A DNA stretch of 64,000 nt, taken from Mangifera indica. Lineage: Eukaryota > Streptophyta > Magnoliopsida > Sapindales > Anacardiaceae. Position numbers and translations under genes: made by a program. Location of the stretch: assembly GCF_011075055.1 (NCBI RefSeq), contig NC_058149.1, positions 13,832,449 through 13,896,448 on the forward strand. The letters are read 5' to 3'. The notes beneath the pieces were generated by a model. The model was not told the origin of the DNA. It saw only the letters and a list, made by a program, of their open reading frames with translations, and ran no database searches. Positions 60,210-64,000 of this stretch are shown here, one piece after another; positions within the stretch are counted from its first letter, which is position 1; the number at the start of each line of letters is the position of its first letter.

Positions 60210-60480
60210 GAGGCCCAGAAAAAAGCCCATTTAGTTTTTCGTGAATTGACTGTTGAAGAAAATGATAAACTATTGATATCCATAATATCTAGGTGTTAAA
60301 CAGAAAAGCACCCGCCTGGTAGACAAGGAAACGGCAACTCCACGCGGCCAAACTCCACCGCTTCCGCCGCCGCCAAACAGATTACGCTGCCTATCCGCCG
60401 TCCGCCGGAGAATAGGGTCTAGAATATATACAGAAAGAAGTTGGAGTTGCAAGGACCACACATTTATTTTTTTTTCCTAT
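60210..60480 (+). promoter_or_regulatory. OCP3 upstream module related to that of the 54.9-kb gene
   Basis: Shares AAGCCCATTTAG, TTGACTGTTGAAGAAAATGA, CCACCGC-rich DNA, ACAGATTACGCTGCCTA and ATACAGAAAGAAGTTGGAGT with the module at 54590-54840. It ends about 135 bp before the OCP3 start. The minus-strand open frame here (60270-60461) is a by-product of the GC-rich tract. Confidence 0.6.
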
Positions 60481-60614
60481 TTGATGGAATAAATTGGAGC
60501 CAGATTGCTTTTGGAAACCCACGAAATTTTGTCAATTTTTAACTTTATTCTGTATTTTGTGGAAAATTATAAAGCCATCATAAAACCCTAGTTGAGAGAG
60601 CAAGAGAGAAAGCC

Positions 60615-62643
60615 ATGGAGTTAGCTTTATCTACGAGGGCTTTCAGTTACAGAGGTGTTCGGTGCTTAGCTTCTTCTCACAAAGAACCACTCTTTTTAGG
60701 CCATTCTAAACCCATTAATTTGCTTCTTCCGCGTTATCCTCCTTCCTCTACTCTCGTCTGCTCAGGCCGTAGAAACAACCGCCCTGCGGTTACCTCTATA
60801 TCTTCTAAGAAGAAAAACAAGGTAACACTAATAACTTTGTCTTGTTTAATTTCTGGGAAATTTAATTTGTCACTGGAAATTTAATTTTTAACATTTTCTG
60901 CGCATTGGGATTGTGCCAGAAATTTAAAGTTTTACCTATAAATGTTACCAATAAGTATTGTTTTCAATGATATGGTCTCCTTATTTCTGCAGAACATTAG
61001 GCCTAAAAAAGATGATGATGATGCGGATGATGATTTTGAGGACGATCCTTTTGAGGCGCTATTTAGTCTGCTGGAAGAAGATCTTAAAAATGATGACTCG
61101 GTGGTAGATGATGATGAGATTAATGAAGAAGATATTGATAAGCTTGCAAGTGAATTAGAGGTGGTACTCGGGGATTTTGATATGGAAATGCCTAATACAG
61201 ATACAGCTGATACAGAAAGTGATAATGATGATGCTCAAGAAGTAGTAGTGGCAGAAGAAGTACAAGAAGAAGATGTTCAAGATAAAGAAGATGATGATGA
61301 TGAAGAGGAAGAAAAACAAGTCAGGCTTAAGAATTGGCAACTTAAAAAATTGGCTTATGCTTTGAAGATTGGCCGTCGTAAAACTAACGTAAGTGTGTCA
61401 ATTTGATTTCTGTGATTTGGAAAATATGAACCTAAACATTGAATATTTGATTGAAAAGACATAGTGATATTAATTGAAAAAAAGGAGGGTGTTGCCTACC
61501 TATTACAAATATAGTTGAAGTTTCATTTGCTTGGAACTTGCAAGATCCTGGCAGGACATCTTTACATATTGAAATCTATTGGGGGAAGCATTAAGAAATT
61601 GAATATCGGTTGAGTGAATTTAAACATTTCTTTGGGACAATTGCTATAACTTGTTCAATTGCATCGACAATGATAAGTTCTGAGAATGCCTCTACATTAA
61701 AAGAGAAATGCTATTCCTGAATTGTTCTTGTTTGAAATCCTGGTGTGATTGTGGACTTACAACAGGGTTAATTTATGTTCTCAATAGCTCTTTGATTTGT
61801 ATGCAAAAGATACTTGTTTGGCATGTATAGACAGAAGAAAATCCTTTCATTATTGTTTTGTATTGGTTGACTGTGCTATTTAGGTGCTTGATCATGTTTA
61901 CTGACAATTTAGATATTGAAACTACTCTCTTCACACTGTGCAGATAAAAAATCTTGCTTCTGAGCTTTGTCTTGACAGGGCTGTTGTTCTTAATATGCTT
62001 CGTGACCCCCCTCCGAGTCTTGTTATGATGAGTGCTGCTTTACCTGATGAACCAACACCTAGAGTATCAATCCCTGAAGTCAAACCGGTAAAAACTATTA
62101 TGGAGGAAATTGCTGCTGACACTGTAGAACCTGAGACTAAAGTGAAAGAGCAAGTCCATGCAAGGCAACGTAGATGGTTTGAACAAAAGAGACTGAAGAA
62201 AGTACAAGTGGAAACCCTTGAATTGGTTTATAGAAGATCAAAACGACCCACTGTAAGTAGTTATATTTCTACCCTAACATTACAATTTATGCTTTGGTAC
62301 AAAATTTTCATCTATAATTGAGAGGTTATATATGCTTCTTATATATTTCTAAATTCAATTTTTGTAAACCTTATTTTCATTTGGGTAGCAACTTTGCCAC
62401 ACCATGAAGCAGCTTAAGTGCTAGTTAGTTTACTCCCGTTCTGTTGTTGAACATGTTTTATATATTCAGTGATCTTTTTTGCAAGAGATGCAGAATGCAT
62501 TGATAAGCAGCATTGTTCAAGTGACTAACCTACCGCGCCGAAGAATTGTGAAATGGTTTGAGGACAAGCGTGCTGAAGAAGGAGTAGCTCAGCATCGTGT
62601 TCCATATCAACGGCTTGATTCTGAAAGTGTCTTTTCCAGTTGA
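60615..62643 (+). CDS. OCP3: OCP3-like homeodomain protein, predicted chloroplast, four exons
   Basis: Exons 60615-60821, 60993-61388, 61944-62252 and 62494-62643, all phase 0 with GT-AG junctions, give 353 residues, close to Arabidopsis OCP3 as I recall it. The N-terminus (MELALSTRAFSYRGVRCLAS) is rich in Ser/Arg and poor in acids, as in chloroplast transit peptides. A long acidic region follows (DDDDADDDFEDDPFEALFSL and an EDDDDEEEE run). Then come LKNWQLKKLAYALKIGRRKT and IKNLASELCLDRAVVLNMLR. The homeodomain-like C-terminus reads LISSIVQVTNLPRRRIVKWF then EDKRAEEGV. OCP3 (overexpressor of cationic peroxidase 3) is a negative regulator of defence to necrotrophic fungi, linked in Arabidopsis to chloroplast RNA editing and to jasmonate/ABA signalling. 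Confidence 0.93.
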
Positions 62644-63710
62644 AACAATGTGTATACTTGTATCTTATTTTGTAACGCTTATGAGAGCAAATTTATTGGT
62701 TCATGCTTGTTTTTGTCATTCTAGCTTGTCAATGACGAAGAGCTCCATGACGTTTGTGCCCCCAAGTCACTCTAGTGTCATATTTTTATAAGCATTTGCA
62801 GGTGCTAAATACTTATGTACGAATGTGCAAGACATAGACACAGAAACTTCGACAAATATCAATTATGGACCAATGTAAACAGAAGTTGTACACATATTCG
62901 AGCCAAACTGGTTTGGTTCGAATGCAACTCTAGTGAAGCTGGAGCTTTGATAAGGCCATGAACACCCAAATTCACTTGTTTTTTTAAGCTGAGGATTGAT
63001 CGGTGAACAATTGTAAATAAATGAAATCCTGTATATGGACGATTAATGGAGGCTTTTGCCATTAACTTGAAATTTCACATTTTATTCTTGTATTAAAGAT
63101 TTACATTGGTTCTTTGTTCTTGGATTGATCATGTTTCTGTTTAAAAGATTGGCAGCAACTTCACAATCAAATATTCTGGTCGGGAGAGTTCAGCTCTTTC
63201 CTTTGTTCCGGGGTCATCTGAGCTGAGTTGGCTTAGATTCAGATTGAATGATTTGAATTTACGCTGAATGTAATTTTATCTCATGGAGCTTGAGCTTGAG
63301 TCATGATTAATGCTAATGTTAGAGTTCATCTCATCAATGATTTTTTTTTTTTTATATTTGCTTTATTCTTCTCCTCCAATGTTACTATTTATCAACTCGG
63401 GCAAATCGAATTTGAGTTTGAATTAAGCTCTAATCCAAACCCTAGATAGTTTGTCTGCACATGACAAAATGTCGGTAAAAGTACACCCAGACGAATCCAA
63501 CCAAAACCTGTTGAGAAGTTGCATGAGAGAGAATTTGATGTGTCGTTAAAAAAACACTGTTTATAAATACTCAGACACTTGAGAAGATGCTATCTTACGA
63601 CTCCTGTTCTCCCCGTGTTGATTTATATGGTGGAACAGATTAATGAACAAGCAAGCACACTCCTTTTCCACTCCATCATAGAAAATCAGAGAGGAGAAGA
63701 AAACAACAAC
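62644..63710. other. OCP3 3'UTR and upstream of the MAPK-substrate gene
   Basis: First 400-500 bp are presumably OCP3 3'UTR. 63.2-63.4 kb has the GAGCTTGAGCTTGAGTC-type text seen elsewhere and a T run at 63342. TTTATAAATA near 63558 may be the TATA box of the following gene. No other gene. Confidence 0.4.
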
Positions 63711-64000
63711 ATGAGCAGTTTTCAGAGGTCTGAAGTTTCATTTAGAAGACAAGGGTCATCAGGTTTGGTATGGCAGGACAGGCTTTTTTTTCTAGGGGAT
63801 TTAAATCAAGTGAAGCAAGAACAAGAACAACCAAGAGAGCTAAGGCAATGTCAAAGCGATTGATCGACTCGAATGAACAAGGAAAATAAGCCAGGAGGAA
63901 TTATACTCAGAAGCAGCAAAGTGACGCCAAACCTTGATCCTCCATCACCAAAGCTCTCTGGATGCTTTTTCTGTGGCTTTGGCAACTCTCCTCAACCTAA
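63711..64000 (+). pseudogene. MAPK kinase substrate family protein, in-frame TGA, runs off the window
   Basis: ATG 63711 begins MSSFQRSEVSFRRQGSSGLV then WQDRLFF, the conserved N-terminus of the plant family annotated as MAPK kinase substrate (MASS-like). After ELRQCQSD the frame meets TGA at 63861-63863, but the same frame continues to the window end with MNKENKPGG, VTPNLDPPSPKLSGCFFCGF, which is the conserved C-terminal DPPSPK motif and Cys-rich end. So one nonsense codon separates two parts of a family match. The frame is also open upstream to 63579, but family similarity starts at 63711. Family members are small basic phosphoproteins tied to guard-cell/stomatal development. The stop could be real, allelic or an error; the 3' end is outside the window. 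Confidence 0.75.

Noticed and set aside
60270..60461. Minus-strand open frame, with similar frames at 50641-50865 and 54603-54794, as a small Gly-rich protein family
   Set aside because: The similarity is better explained by the shared plus-strand promoter/leader module; the CCACCGCC tract creates the poly-Gly, and the third frame diverges in sequence.

Overview
The window is nuclear DNA from a flowering plant, almost certainly a eudicot. Genes have many short GT-AG introns, AT-rich introns and intergenic DNA, plant-specific families (CPP/TSO1-like factor, OCP3, DUF247, MAPK kinase substrate family) and plant transposons. I could not place it to species. The first third keeps a gene order that, from memory, resembles Arabidopsis chromosome 3 (COX5b, acyl-protein thioesterase, then a RanBP2-type zinc-finger gene).

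Layout. 0-22.6 kb is conserved gene space: the 3' end of an RS-domain protein gene (+), a decayed intron-containing copy of cytochrome c oxidase subunit 5b (+), a complete nine-exon acyl-protein thioesterase gene (+), a complete eleven-exon CPP-type transcription factor gene (-, one intron apparently GC-AG), and a two-exon small RanBP2 zinc-finger gene (+). 22.6-27.8 kb is gene-poor and carries a 1.4 kb non-autonomous Mutator-like element with 87-bp inverted ends. 27.8-53.7 kb is a DUF247 cluster of four members in two head-to-head pairs: a frameshifted copy, a truncated N-terminal fragment, an intact but internally deleted 331-residue copy, and a full-length copy broken by one TGA. Each head-to-head spacer has received a large transposon: a probable 3.4 kb solo LTR in the first, and a 14.1 kb Mutator-like element (MULE) in the second.

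That MULE (36403-50547) is the most notable object. It has a perfect 9-bp target duplication, very long terminal inverted repeats (about 1.6-1.9 kb) made of TA-rich DNA studded with GC-rich palindromes built on GTTGGCG/CGCCAAC, a mudrA-type transposase gene, and a second gene encoding a DUF1985-like domain, a Gln-rich repeat segment and a Ulp1/C48 cysteine-protease domain. It resembles the ULP1-carrying (Kaonashi-type) MULEs of plants. Both genes are broken only or mainly by in-frame stop codons that single transitions could explain, which suggests recent activity followed by silencing.

54-64 kb returns to genes: an unrecognised intronless 417-residue protein gene (+) with a truncated upstream paralogue next to the MULE, a three-exon small membrane protein gene (-), an OCP3 gene (+, four exons, homeodomain-like C-terminus, predicted chloroplast protein), and the start of a MAPK kinase substrate-family gene (+) with an in-frame TGA. 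A promoter/leader module is shared by the 54.9 kb gene, its truncated copy and OCP3.
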